64,000 nucleotides of DNA from Tepidicaulis marinus (GTDB taxonomy: Bacteria; Pseudomonadota; Alphaproteobacteria; Parvibaculales; Parvibaculaceae). A program made the translations under genes and the position numbers. This document shows positions 36,058 to 44,964 of this stretch, in pieces (the first letter of the stretch is position 1; the number at the start of each line of letters is the position of its first letter). Location: positions 248,001 through 312,000 of the forward strand of contig NZ_BBIO01000001.1 of NCBI RefSeq assembly GCF_000739695.1, written 5' to 3'. The notes beneath the pieces are model-generated. The model did not search any database and was not told where the DNA came from. It saw nothing but the letters and a program-made list of their open reading frames with translations.

Positions 36058-36515
36058 GCATGCGGGTGGAAGCAGCGGGCCCGGCGCTCATTCCCGTCAT
36101 GGCGGCCCTGCACAAGATGTGTTTCGCAAACCCCTGGGACCGCCGGGAACTCGCCGAATTACTGGCCATGCCAGGGGCCTTTGCGCTGATGGGCTTTGAC
36201 GGCGAGGCGCCCTGCGGTTTCATTCTGATGCGCACTGCGGCCGGTGAAGCGGAAATCCTCACCATCGCCGTTCTGCCGGACCGAAGGGGCTCAGGGCTCG
36301 GGCAGCTTCTGGTTGAGACAGCGCTTGTCCGCGCGCGCGGGCAAGGGGCGGAAGTTTGCTTTTTGGAAGTTGCCGAGGAGAACGCGCCCGCCCGCGCTCT
36401 ATATGTCAAAACAGGCTTTGAAGTGAGCGGGAAGCGGGAAGGCTATTACAGCGCCGCAGACGGGGCAGGCGATGCGCTGATCATGCGCCGCCCGCTGCTT
36501 GGAGGCGGGCTCTAA
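36054..36515 (+). CDS. rimI: Ribosomal-protein-alanine N-acetyltransferase RimI
   Basis: Acetylates the N-terminus of ribosomal protein S18 in E. coli. Here it is a 153-residue GNAT protein with acetyl-CoA motif ILTIAVLPDRRGSGLGQLLVE and C-terminal ALYVKTGFEVSGKREGYY, all RimI-like. The ATG overlaps the tsaB stop by four bases (ATGA), the usual operon arrangement. Confidence 0.92.
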   Translation: MSMRVEAAGPALIPVMAALHKMCFANPWDRRELAELLAMPGAFALMGFDGEAPCGFILMRTAAGEAEILTIAVLPDRRGSGLGQLLVETALVRARGQGAEVCFLEVAEENAPARALYVKTGFEVSGKREGYYSAADGAGDALIMRRPLLGGGL

Positions 36516-36729
36516 GGCGGCCGGAGCGGCAGGGAAAGCGGCAGGGAAAATGCACGCTCTTCAAGGGTTTTTCCCCAAAGGGCAGGCCGGGCCGGTTTGG
36601 GTGACATCTGCCTTTACAGGCGGTAAACTAATGGTCTAATTCCGCCGGGGTTCACCCGCCCGTGGTTTTGGCGGCAAGCGCCGCCGGGGCCGGGTTTGGA
36701 TTAACGATGCAACAGCGAACGGAACCTGC

Positions 36730-37185
36730 ATGACATCGACGGAGCGCATTGAACACACGACGGATGACAGCCACCGTCTGGAAAATCTGTGCATGGAAAA
36801 AGGCATGCGCATGACGGACCAGCGCCGGGTGATCGCGCGCGTGCTCTCCACCGCCGACGACCATCCGGACGTGGAAGAGGTATACCGGCGCGCCTCCAAG
36901 GTGGATGACCGTATTTCCATCGCCACGGTTTACCGCACCGTGCGGCTTTTCGAGGAAGCGGGCATTCTGGAGCGGCATGATTTCCGGGACGGGCGCTCGC
37001 GCTACGAGCAGGTGACCGAAGAGCACCACGACCATCTGATCAATTTGCAGACCGGCGAGGTGATCGAGTTCCACAATGAGGAAATCGAGAAGCTTCAAGA
37101 AATTGTCGCACGCGAGCTCGGCTTCAAACTGGTAGATCATAGGCTGGAGCTTTACGGGGTTCCGCTGAAAAAGCCGGAGAACTGA
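36730..37185 (+). CDS. fur: Fur-family metal-responsive regulator (Fur/Mur)
   Basis: A 151-residue metalloregulator. The winged helix is at about residues 15-85 (MRMTDQRRVIARVLS, ISIATVYRTVRLFEEAGIL). Metal ligands are in EQVTEEHHDHLIN and later His/Glu residues. The C-terminal cysteine pairs of a structural zinc site are absent. In Hyphomicrobiales the ortholog in this position between rimI and plsC often works as Mur, a manganese sensor. I keep the broad call. The ATG has no strong ribosome site, only ACGGAACC upstream. Confidence 0.9.
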   Translation: MTSTERIEHTTDDSHRLENLCMEKGMRMTDQRRVIARVLSTADDHPDVEEVYRRASKVDDRISIATVYRTVRLFEEAGILERHDFRDGRSRYEQVTEEHHDHLINLQTGEVIEFHNEEIEKLQEIVARELGFKLVDHRLELYGVPLKKPEN

Positions 37186-37269
37186 GCCGGCTGAAACGGC
37201 GTTCAGCGGCGCGCAAGGTGAATACTTGCCGGGCCGCATGATAAAAGGGCCTGGGGAGGGTCCGTTTCG

Positions 37270-38130
37270 ATGGGCACATTTCGCGCAGCGATCCTGCTGA
37301 CCGGATTTATCGGCTCTTCGCTTCTGGCCATGCCGTTTCAATGGCTGGCGCTGAAACTCGATCTGCCCGTCGCCAAGAAGATCCCGAACGCTTTTCACCG
37401 CTGGCTCTGCCGTCTGATCGGCATCAGGGTGCATGTGGAAGGTGAGCCTTTCCGGGACGGGGCCTGCCTTCTTGCCTCCAACCACGTCTCCTGGCTCGAT
37501 ATTCCGGTGCTGGGTTCCGTGCTGCCGCTCTCCTTCGTGGCCAAAAAGGAAGTCGGTGCCTGGCCGTTTTTCGGCACGCTCGCGCGGCTGCAGCGCACTG
37601 TCTTTGTCGACCGGGATGCGCGCGCCAAGGTGGGCGAGCAGCGCAATGAGATTTTCAAGCGCATTGCCGATGGCGATACGCTGGTGCTTTTCCCGGAAGG
37701 CACGTCCGGGGACGGCAATCAGGTTCTGCCTTTCAAAAGCGCGTTGATGAGTGTCGCGCAGCTGGCGGTGGGCAAGGGCGAGGAGGCGGCGCCGGTTCTG
37801 GTTCAGCCCCTTTCCATTGCCTATACCAAGCTGGCGGGCCAGCCCATGACCCGCAAATTCCGCCCGTTTTTCGCCTGGTATGGCGATATGGACCTTTTCC
37901 CCCATCTTTGGGAGGCATTCAGCCTCGGGCCGATCGATGTGGTGGTGGCCTTCCATGAGCCGGTGCATCTGGGCCAGGGCGGCAACCGCAAGCAGCTTGC
38001 CGCCTATTGCCAGGCCTGTTCGGGGGCAGGGGTGGTGAACGCCATTATGGGCCGCGAGGAAATTGCCGTGACGGGCCAAAAAGCTGCATTTTTCGGTGAT
38101 TCCGAGCCGGGGCGCCTGGCGGCGGAATAA
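37270..38130 (+). CDS. 1-acyl-sn-glycerol-3-phosphate acyltransferase family (PlsC/OlsA-like)
   Basis: A 286-residue inner-membrane acyltransferase. The catalytic NHVSWLD (HX4D) and the FPEGTSGDGNQVLPFKS motif of the PlsC family are present, after an N-terminal hydrophobic helix. It could make phosphatidic acid or act as OlsA, acylating lyso-ornithine lipid made by OlsB (gene at 18272). Sequence alone does not decide. It lies in the conserved run fur-plsC-miaB. Confidence 0.9.
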   Translation: MGTFRAAILLTGFIGSSLLAMPFQWLALKLDLPVAKKIPNAFHRWLCRLIGIRVHVEGEPFRDGACLLASNHVSWLDIPVLGSVLPLSFVAKKEVGAWPFFGTLARLQRTVFVDRDARAKVGEQRNEIFKRIADGDTLVLFPEGTSGDGNQVLPFKSALMSVAQLAVGKGEEAAPVLVQPLSIAYTKLAGQPMTRKFRPFFAWYGDMDLFPHLWEAFSLGPIDVVVAFHEPVHLGQGGNRKQLAAYCQACSGAGVVNAIMGREEIAVTGQKAAFFGDSEPGRLAAE

Positions 38131-38283
38131 GGCCGGCGGACCCGCCCTTAACCTTTCCCCTATCGTTTCTCATCCGGCGCCATGGTAATGTGGGCGCAAG
38201 GCGGTTATATGTGCCCGAAATGGCATTCCAGCGCCCCGGCCCCTGCCCGCGGCGCATCATGGCAACAGGAGTAACAGCCAACA

Positions 38284-39708
38284 GTGGCGGATCGTTCTGA
38301 CGCGGCGCACCAGGCAAATCATTTGCCGCAAGACCTGGCCCCTTCGGGGCGCAAAGTGTTCATCAAGACCTATGGCTGCCAGATGAACGTCTATGACAGC
38401 GAGCGCATGTCGGACGTTCTCACCCCTATGGGATTCAGCGAGACGCAAACGGCAGAAGACGCCGATCTCGTCATCCTGAACACCTGCCATATCCGCGAGA
38501 AGGCAGCCGAGAAAGTCTATTCCGAGCTTGGCCGGCTGCGCGTCCTGAAAGAAGAACGCGCCGCCAAGGGCCTTAAAACCATGATCGGGGTGGCCGGCTG
38601 CGTCGCGCAGGCCGAAGGCGAAGAGATCATCCGCCGCGCCCCTGTGGTCGATATGGTCTTCGGGCCGCAGGCCTATCACCGCCTGCCCGAATTCATGGCC
38701 GAGGCCCAGCGCGGCACGCGCGGCCAGGTGGAAACGGATTTCCCCGTCGAAGACAAGTTCGACGCGCTGCCCGCCGCCGAACGGAAAAAGACGCTGGCGC
38801 GCGGACGCGCCGCGTTCCTGACCGTGCAGGAAGGCTGCGATAAGTTCTGCACCTTTTGTGTGGTGCCATATACGCGCGGGGCCGAGTTCTCCCGCCCCGT
38901 TCAGCGCATCGAAGCGGAAGCGCGCCGTCTTGCCGAGGCGGGGGTGCGCGAGATCACGCTTCTCGGGCAAAACGTCAATGCGTTTCATGGGCAAGGGCCG
39001 GACGGCGCCGATTGGCCGCTCGGCAAACTGATCCGGCATCTGGCGAAGATCGACGGTATCGAGCGCATCCGCTATACGACAAGCCATCCGCGCGACATGG
39101 ACGCAGCGCTGATCGAGGCGCATGGCGAGGTGCCCGAGCTCATGCCCTATCTGCATTTGCCGGTGCAATCGGGCTCGGACCGGATTCTCGAAGCGATGAA
39201 CCGTCAGCATACGGCGGAAAGCTATTTGCGTCTGATCGAGCGCATCCGCGCCGCCCGGCCCGGCATCGCGCTCTCGTCGGATTTCATCGTCGGGTTCCCC
39301 GGCGAGACGGAAGCCGATTTCGAGGCGACGCTCGATCTCGTGCGCGAAGTGAACTATGCCCAGGCCTATTCCTTCAAATACTCGCCCCGCCCGGGCACGC
39401 CCGCGGCAGGCGAAGAAGAGCAATTGCCCGAGGAAGTCAAATCCGAGCGCCTGCAGCGCTTGCAGGCCCTTCTTAACGAACAGCAGCTTGTCTTCAACGC
39501 GTCATGCGAGGGCCGCATCATGAAGGTGCTGCTCGACCGGCGCGGGCGCAGGCAAGGCCAGCTTGTGGGCCGCAGCCCCTATCTGCAATCGGTGGTGGTG
39601 AGCGCGCCGGAAAGCGTTTTCGGCGCCATCGTGCCGGTCAAGGTGCTGCGCGGCGGAGCCAATAGTTTGGACGGTGAACTTGTTGAAACGGCAGCGGCAG
39701 CGGAATAA
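38284..39708 (+). CDS. miaB: tRNA-2-methylthio-N6-dimethylallyladenosine synthase MiaB
   Basis: A radical-SAM enzyme that methylthiolates i6A37 of tRNAs. It has 474 residues. The UPF0004 domain carries three cluster cysteines (TYGCQMN, NTCHIRE, VAGCVAQ), the radical SAM domain has [15 protein letters not shown], and a TRAM domain is at the C-terminus (about 405-465). Translation starts at GTG 38284, with ACAGGAG about 11 bases upstream. Confidence 0.97.
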   Translation: MADRSDAAHQANHLPQDLAPSGRKVFIKTYGCQMNVYDSERMSDVLTPMGFSETQTAEDADLVILNTCHIREKAAEKVYSELGRLRVLKEERAAKGLKTMIGVAGCVAQAEGEEIIRRAPVVDMVFGPQAYHRLPEFMAEAQRGTRGQVETDFPVEDKFDALPAAERKKTLARGRAAFLTVQEGCDKFCTFCVVPYTRGAEFSRPVQRIEAEARRLAEAGVREITLLGQNVNAFHGQGPDGADWPLGKLIRHLAKIDGIERIRYTTSHPRDMDAALIEAHGEVPELMPYLHLPVQSGSDRILEAMNRQHTAESYLRLIERIRAARPGIALSSDFIVGFPGETEADFEATLDLVREVNYAQAYSFKYSPRPGTPAAGEEEQLPEEVKSERLQRLQALLNEQQLVFNASCEGRIMKVLLDRRGRRQGQLVGRSPYLQSVVVSAPESVFGAIVPVKVLRGGANSLDGELVETAAAAE

Positions 39709-39765
39709 ACGCGGGACATCCCGCCCATCCATGGCCGATTTCGTGCCTAATATCGTGAGGGTCTA

Positions 39766-40794
39766 TTGACGGCATCTCAGGCGACGACACAGAGCGGCTC
39801 CGGCAGTCTCATTCTCGATTTCGACGACAACCGCTATCTGACCGAATTGTTCGGCGAGCATGATTCGAACCTGGCGCGGATCGAAAGCGCCCTCGGCGTG
39901 GAAGCGACGGCGCGCGGCAACCAGCTCGTGATTTCCGGCAGTCCGGGCGCCCGCGATCAGGCGGAGATGATCGTGCGCGATCTTTATGCCCGCCTGAAAG
40001 AAGGGCTTGAGGTGACGGCGGGCGAGGTCGACGGCGCCATCCGCATGGCCAAGGCGCCAAAGGAAGATCAGGCGCGCGGATCGGGCTCCGACAAGGCGCT
40101 GCAGATCGTCACGCGCCGCCGGCTCATTGCGCCCCGCTCGCCCACGCAAGGCACCTATATCGATGCGCTCAAACGCCATGAGCTGGTCTTCGGTGTGGGG
40201 CCGGCCGGTACGGGGAAAACCTATCTCGCCGTCGCCATGGCCGTTTCCATGCTGATGCAGAAAAAAGTGGACAGGATCATTCTCTCCCGCCCGGCGGTGG
40301 AAGCGGGGGAGCGGCTCGGCTTCCTGCCCGGCGACTTGCGCGAGAAGATCGATCCTTATCTGCGCCCGCTTTACGATGCGCTTTACGACACGCTGCCCGG
40401 CGAGCAGGTGATGAAGGGTATCGAATCCGGCGAAATCGAAGTGGCCCCGCTTGCCTTCATGCGCGGGCGCACGCTGGCCAATTCCTTCGTCATTCTCGAT
40501 GAAGCGCAAAACTGCACGCCCGTGCAGATGAAAATGTTTCTAACCCGGCTCGGCGAGAACGGGCGCATGGCGATCACGGGCGATCCGAGCCAGGTGGATT
40601 TGCCGCTCGGCGCCAAATCGGGGTTGAATGAGGCGCTGCATATTCTCAAAGGGGTGGAAGGCGTTGCGACCGTCGAGTTCACCAATGAGGATGTGGTGCG
40701 CCATCCTCTGGTGACGCGCATCGTGCAGGCTTACGGCGCCCAGGAGCAGACGCTGCTCACGCGCTCCGGCGGCAAAGCGAAGGCAAAAGAGTGA
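39766..40794 (+). CDS. ybeZ: PhoH family ATPase (YbeZ)
   Basis: A 342-residue cytosolic ATPase. A KH-like N-terminal part is followed by the PhoH domain with Walker A FGVGPAGTGKTYLA, IILSRPAVEAGERLGFLPG, Walker B FVILDEAQNCTP and sensor ITGDPSQVDLP. In E. coli, YbeZ works with YbeY in rRNA maturation. The start is TTG 39766, with GTGAGGG upstream. The stop codon overlaps the ybeY ATG in TGATG. Confidence 0.95.
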   Translation: MTASQATTQSGSGSLILDFDDNRYLTELFGEHDSNLARIESALGVEATARGNQLVISGSPGARDQAEMIVRDLYARLKEGLEVTAGEVDGAIRMAKAPKEDQARGSGSDKALQIVTRRRLIAPRSPTQGTYIDALKRHELVFGVGPAGTGKTYLAVAMAVSMLMQKKVDRIILSRPAVEAGERLGFLPGDLREKIDPYLRPLYDALYDTLPGEQVMKGIESGEIEVAPLAFMRGRTLANSFVILDEAQNCTPVQMKMFLTRLGENGRMAITGDPSQVDLPLGAKSGLNEALHILKGVEGVATVEFTNEDVVRHPLVTRIVQAYGAQEQTLLTRSGGKAKAKE

Positions 40795-41384
40795 TGGAAG
40801 AAGGATCTGGAAGCAGTCGCCCGCCCGGCAGGCAAAGCCGGGCGCCCCTGCTTGAAACGGAAATCGGCCGCCAGGGCGGCGGCTGGCAGGCCGAAACGGA
40901 AGAGCTTCTCCTGCGCGCTTTTCAAACGGCATTTGCCGACGCGCTGACTTTTCCCGAAACCGATTGGCCGCAAGAGGCCATGACCGCCGAGCTTTCGGTG
41001 CTCCTTGCCGATGATAATTTCGTGCAAAGCCTCAACCGCAAATTCCGCGGCAAGGACAAGCCGACCAATGTGCTGTCCTTTCCCGCTCCGCCTTCCCCGT
41101 CTCCCGCCTTTGCCGGCCAGGAAGCCGGCCTCGTGCTCGGCGATATCGTTTTCGGTTTCGAGACGGTGATGCGCGAGGCTGCCGAGCAGAACAAAACCTT
41201 CGATGCGCATATGCAGCATTTAGCCGTTCACGGGCTGCTTCATTTGCTAGACTATGACCATCAGTCGGATGAAGAAGCCGGGACGATGGAAAATTACGAG
41301 AGGCAAATTCTGGCCAAGCTGGGCGTCGGCGATCCTTATGCCGGTGATATGCCCGGTCCAGTACGTGCAGGAGAGCGGGCATGA
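40794..41384 (+). CDS. ybeY: Endoribonuclease YbeY
   Basis: A zinc-dependent RNase for 16S rRNA 3' maturation and ribosome quality control. It has 196 residues. The metal-binding motif is HGLLHLLDYDH (three His), and the conserved NRKFRGKDKPTNVLSFP precedes it. ATG 40794 shares a base with the phoH stop. A GTG immediately before is possible. Its end overlaps the start of the corC-like gene by four bases, so ybeZ, ybeY and corC are translationally coupled. Confidence 0.95.
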   Translation: MEEGSGSSRPPGRQSRAPLLETEIGRQGGGWQAETEELLLRAFQTAFADALTFPETDWPQEAMTAELSVLLADDNFVQSLNRKFRGKDKPTNVLSFPAPPSPSPAFAGQEAGLVLGDIVFGFETVMREAAEQNKTFDAHMQHLAVHGLLHLLDYDHQSDEEAGTMENYERQILAKLGVGDPYAGDMPGPVRAGERA

Positions 41385-42421
41385 GCGATCTGACCCGCGA
41401 GCATCTGGCCGGTGTAAAACTTTCCGCGCAGGCTCCGCCCGCCCCGCGCCCGCGCGGGGTGTTCTCGAAACTTCTCACCCTCTTGCGCGGCGGCGAGGAA
41501 AAGAGCCTGCGTGAGCGGCTGCGTTATCTGGTGCGCATGCGCGATGACAGAGGCGAGCGGCTGACGCCCATCGAGCGGCACATGCTCATGAACACGCTTT
41601 CCTTCGGCGAGAAGCGCGTGCTTGATGTCATGGTGCCGCGCGCCGATATCGTGGCGATCGAGGAAAATGCCGGCCTCGATGAGATTTTGCGCATTTGCGG
41701 CGAGAGTGCTCATTCGCGCATGCCCGTCTTCCGCGAGACGCTGGACGATCCCATCGGCATGTTGCACATCAAGGATGTGCTGGCCTGGATGGCGAAGGAC
41801 GAAAGTGAGCGCGGCGCCTTCTCGCTTCTTTCCCTGCGCCGGGACGCGCTTTTCGTGCCGCCCTCCATGCGCGCGCTCGATCTGCTGCTAAAAATGCAAT
41901 CCACCCGCGTGCATCTTGCGCTCGTGATCGATGAATATGGCGGCACGGACGGGCTCGTCACCATCGAGGATCTGGTCGAGGAAATCGTCGGCGATATCGA
42001 GGACGAGCATGACGAGCCAGAAGAACCCGATTTCGTCTGGCGCGACGATGGCACGCTGATGGCCGATGCCCGCGCCTCGATCGAGGATCTGGAAGACATG
42101 ATCGGCATGAAGCTGGTGGATGAGGAGTTCGAGGACGATGCCGACACGCTGGCCGGGCTCCTCTTCACGCTGGTGGGCCGCGTGCCCCAGCGCGGCGAGC
42201 TCATCTCCCATCCGCTCGGGCTCGAATTCGAGGTGCGCGATGCCGATCCGCGCCGCATCAAGCGGCTGCGTATTCACTTGCCTGCGCGAAATCCGAATGA
42301 GGACGACCCTGCCTCTGCCTCTGCCTCTGCCTCCGCCTCTGCCCCCGCTCCGGCGGATGCCGGGCCGGAGCAGGGCGCGGGCGGCGCGCCCGCCAGCGGC
42401 CCGGATAACGGAAAAACATAA
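41381..42421 (+). CDS. CBS-domain hemolysin/CorC-like protein
   Basis: A 346-residue protein with two CBS domains (about residues 75-200, VMVPRADIVAIEENAGLDEIL) and a CorC_HlyC domain (about 215-300, ADTLAGLLFTLVGRVPQRGE). In E. coli, YbeX/CorC is linked to Mg/Co efflux and ribosome metabolism. The LVIDEYGGTDGLVTIEDLVE stretch is diagnostic. The C-terminal tail is an Ala/Ser/Pro run encoded by a hexanucleotide repeat. It lies between ybeY and lnt as in most proteobacteria. Confidence 0.94.
   Translation: MSDLTREHLAGVKLSAQAPPAPRPRGVFSKLLTLLRGGEEKSLRERLRYLVRMRDDRGERLTPIERHMLMNTLSFGEKRVLDVMVPRADIVAIEENAGLDEILRICGESAHSRMPVFRETLDDPIGMLHIKDVLAWMAKDESERGAFSLLSLRRDALFVPPSMRALDLLLKMQSTRVHLALVIDEYGGTDGLVTIEDLVEEIVGDIEDEHDEPEEPDFVWRDDGTLMADARASIEDLEDMIGMKLVDEEFEDDADTLAGLLFTLVGRVPQRGELISHPLGLEFEVRDADPRRIKRLRIHLPARNPNEDDPASASASASASAPAPADAGPEQGAGGAPASGPDNGKT
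42311..42346 (+). repeat. Hexanucleotide repeat in the 3' end of the corC-like gene
   Basis: Six tandem GCCTCT-type units (GCCTCT x3, GCCTCC, GCCTCT, GCCCCC) encode an alternating Ala-Ser run. Length changes by whole units would alter only the tail and not the frame. Confidence 0.85.
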
Positions 42422-44122
42422 ATGAACCGGGGGCACTGGGCGGAAAGCGGAGCGCGCGGGCTCGAGACCTATGCGGCCTGGCTTGCGGGCCGCCGGCTCG
42501 CGGTGCGTATGGGGCTGGCGCTTCTGGCCGGGGCGCTGAGCGCGCTTGCCTTCGAACCTTTTTCGTTTCCGCCGGTTTTCTTTCTCACACTGCCGAGCCT
42601 CGTCTGGATGCTGGACGGGGTGGCGCCGGCGGGCCGCTGGGCGGCGCGGGTGGAGGGAGTATCGGGCGGGGACGGGGAAAAGGCCCGCTTCTGGCGGCCT
42701 TTTCTGAGCGCATTTGCCATTGGCTGGGCCTTTGGCACGGGCACGTTTGTGCTCGGGCTTTATTGGGTGGCCGAGGCATTTTATGTCGAGGCGGATATCT
42801 TCGGCTGGATGGCGCCCTTCGCGGTGTTCTTTCTGGCCGTCGGGCTGGGGCTTTTCACGGGGCTTTCCTGTGCCGCCGCCCGCCTCTTCTGGGTCGGTGG
42901 TTATGGCCGCCTTGCGGTGCTGGCCGTCTGCTGGACGGCGGGCGAGTGGCTGCGCGGGCATGTGCTGACCGGCTTTCCCTGGAACACGATGGCGCAAGGG
43001 GCGGTGGCGAGCGAGGCGATGATGCAGTCCGCCGCGCTGCTTGGCCCCTACGGCCTGGGCTTCGTGCTGTTTCTGGCCGCAAGCGGACTTGCCGCCTATG
43101 ACCCGCGCCTTGCCTATGACCCGCGTCTTGCTTATGAGCGCAGCGCGCTCTCTCGCGCGCTCTGGCAGGCGCCCATGGCCGCGCTTTTGGTGCTGGCGCT
43201 TTTATGGATCGGCGGGGCCTTGCGCCTTGCAACGGCGGGCGATGAGACGGTGGCCGGTGTACGCCTGCGCGTGGTGCAGCCCAATATTGCCCAGGACCAG
43301 AAATGGTTGAAGGAAAACCGCACCTCCATTGTCGGCCAATATATGCGTTTGAGCGCGGCGGCGCCTGCCGATTTCACGCATCTCATCTGGCCGGAATCGG
43401 CACTGCCCTTTTTGCTCGAGCGCGAGCCGATCCTGCGCCGGGCGTTTGCCCGCCTTCTGGAGCCCGGCCAAAGTCTCATTCTAGGGGCGGTGCGTTCGGA
43501 ACCGGCCGGCGAGCCCGGCCAGCGCGATCGCTATTTCAATGCGGTTCATGTGATCGGCGAGGACGGGGATATTCTGGCGACCTATGACAAGGCGCATCTC
43601 GTCCCCTTCGGGGAATATCTGCCGATGCAAGGGCTCTTGGAGGCGATCGGCCTTCAGCAGTTGACGCGCCTGCGCGGCGGATATGAAAGCGGCCCGGGGC
43701 CCATGACGCTTGCCGTGCCGGATGCACCCGCCGTCAGCCCGCTTGTCTGTTATGAGATTATTTTCCCCGGTGCGGTCACGGCGCGCGGCGCCCGTCCCGG
43801 CTGGATCGTCAATGTCACGAACGATGCTTGGTTCGGCACGTCGGGCGGGCCTTATCAGCATTTGGCGCAGGCGCGCCTGCGGGCGGTGGAAGAAGGACTG
43901 GCGGTCGTGCGCGCGGCCAATACGGGTATTTCCGCCGTGATCGACCCATACGGCCGGCTGCTCGGCACCATCGATATCGAAAAAGAAGGGGTGCTCGACC
44001 GCCCGCTCCCCAAGGCACTGGCCCCGCCGCCTTATGCGCGGTTCGGCGATTGGATGCTGGTCCTCATGCTCTTTGCCGCGCTCAGTCTGGTGCTGGGCCG
44101 GGAGGCGCGGTCGCGCGGATAA
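42422..44122 (+). CDS. lnt: Apolipoprotein N-acyltransferase Lnt
   Basis: Adds the third acyl chain to lipoproteins in the inner membrane. It has 566 residues: about six to eight helices (residues 1-265), then a nitrilase-like domain with catalytic Glu in HLIWPESALPF, Lys in ATYDKAHLVPFGEYLP and Cys in SPLVCYEIIFPG, followed by NVTNDAWFGTS. A small internal duplication, YDPRLAYDPRLAY, lies near residues 225-237. It starts right after the corC stop codon. Confidence 0.96.
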   Translation: MNRGHWAESGARGLETYAAWLAGRRLAVRMGLALLAGALSALAFEPFSFPPVFFLTLPSLVWMLDGVAPAGRWAARVEGVSGGDGEKARFWRPFLSAFAIGWAFGTGTFVLGLYWVAEAFYVEADIFGWMAPFAVFFLAVGLGLFTGLSCAAARLFWVGGYGRLAVLAVCWTAGEWLRGHVLTGFPWNTMAQGAVASEAMMQSAALLGPYGLGFVLFLAASGLAAYDPRLAYDPRLAYERSALSRALWQAPMAALLVLALLWIGGALRLATAGDETVAGVRLRVVQPNIAQDQKWLKENRTSIVGQYMRLSAAAPADFTHLIWPESALPFLLEREPILRRAFARLLEPGQSLILGAVRSEPAGEPGQRDRYFNAVHVIGEDGDILATYDKAHLVPFGEYLPMQGLLEAIGLQQLTRLRGGYESGPGPMTLAVPDAPAVSPLVCYEIIFPGAVTARGARPGWIVNVTNDAWFGTSGGPYQHLAQARLRAVEEGLAVVRAANTGISAVIDPYGRLLGTIDIEKEGVLDRPLPKALAPPPYARFGDWMLVLMLFAALSLVLGREARSRG

Positions 44123-44378
44123 TCCGGGGTTTGCGGGTGCTCTGCCGGACGCGCTCCCCTGAAAGCCAATAACACGAAGTTTACCGCCCCGCGCCGATTG
44201 CACCCGTCTGCGCCGGGATGGTTGTGTTTTACTGACAACTAAAGAAACTCGTGATTCTGCCATGCAACCGGGGTAATAGTTGCCAATCGCGTGGGGCGCG
44301 GAGTTGCTAAACCTTAGGTTGTGCTGCCAAGATAGTGCGAAGGCGGCGGGCGGATCCGGTAACGTAAAGGGGCAGGCG

Positions 44379-44804
44379 GTGGTAAGAAAATCTCCAAATC
44401 CGATCGACATTCATGTGGGCGGCAGAGTGCGGATGCGCCGTATGCTGATCGGCATGAGCCAGGAAAAACTGGGGGAGCAACTGGGCCTTACCTTCCAGCA
44501 GGTTCAGAAATACGAAAAAGGCGCAAACCGGATCGGCGCCAGCCGGCTGTTCGAAATTTCCCGAATTCTTGGGGTGCCGGTGGATTTCTTTTTCGAAGGC
44601 TTGGACGCGGCGGCGCAGAACGGCGGCTCGAACGGCTTTTCGGATACGAAAGAAGCCGGTTTCGATCTCGATGTGCTGACCACCTCCGAAGGCATCCAGC
44701 TCAATTCGGCTTTCTTTTCCATCCGCGAGCCTGCCGTGCGCAAACGGGTTCTCGATCTCGTCAAAACCCTCGGCAAAAGCGAAGAGCTGGGCGAAAGCCT
44801 CTAA
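44379..44804 (+). CDS. Helix-turn-helix (XRE/Cro-CI) regulator, PraR-like
   Basis: A 141-residue regulator. The HTH is at about residues 12-65: VRMRRMLIGMSQEKLGEQLG, then LTFQQVQKYEKGANRIGASRL and LGVPVDFFFEG. This matches the PraR-type family found upstream of metK in many Hyphomicrobiales. I chose GTG 44379 because AAAGGGGCAG stands just before it. The C-terminal half (about 85-141) is helical and probably oligomerises. The 256 bases upstream (44123-44378) hold its promoter and no other gene. Confidence 0.88.
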   Translation: MVRKSPNPIDIHVGGRVRMRRMLIGMSQEKLGEQLGLTFQQVQKYEKGANRIGASRLFEISRILGVPVDFFFEGLDAAAQNGGSNGFSDTKEAGFDLDVLTTSEGIQLNSAFFSIREPAVRKRVLDLVKTLGKSEELGESL

Positions 44805-44807
44805 GCG

Positions 44808-44914
44808 GTGGCAGCCTCTTCGGCGCGGGTATGGGCGCGATTGGCGGCCTTTCGGTCTTGACCGCCTCCTCATTGCTTGCCACAACACGCAGGCACCGGC
44901 GCAGGTTGCGCCGG
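44808..44914 (+). ncRNA. Structured leader with terminator-like hairpin before metK
   Basis: Between the HTH gene and metK, GTGGCA (44808-44813) can pair with TGCCAC (44878-44883) around an inner stem GGCGG/CCGCC (44843-44866). A perfect hairpin CCGGCGCA-GGT-TGCGCCGG (44896-44914) then precedes TTTTCTGTT. It may simply end the HTH transcript, or it may be an attenuator of metK. It does not match the sequence of the SAM riboswitch classes I know. Confidence 0.45.
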
Positions 44915-44922
44915 TTTTCTGT
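44896..44922 (+). terminator. Intrinsic terminator or attenuator between HTH gene and metK
   Basis: An eight-base perfect stem with a GGT loop followed by TTTTCTGTT. It begins 91 bases after the HTH gene stop and ends about 42 bases before the metK start. Confidence 0.8.
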
Positions 44923-44964
44923 TGAGCCCGCCCTAGGGCCCGGCAGCCAACGAGGGAGAGGCAC

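Noticed and set aside
44805-44964. Known SAM riboswitch before metK
   Set aside because: I could not fit the conserved bases of the SAM-I, SAM-II or SAM/SAH types to the sequence, so only a generic structured leader is reported.
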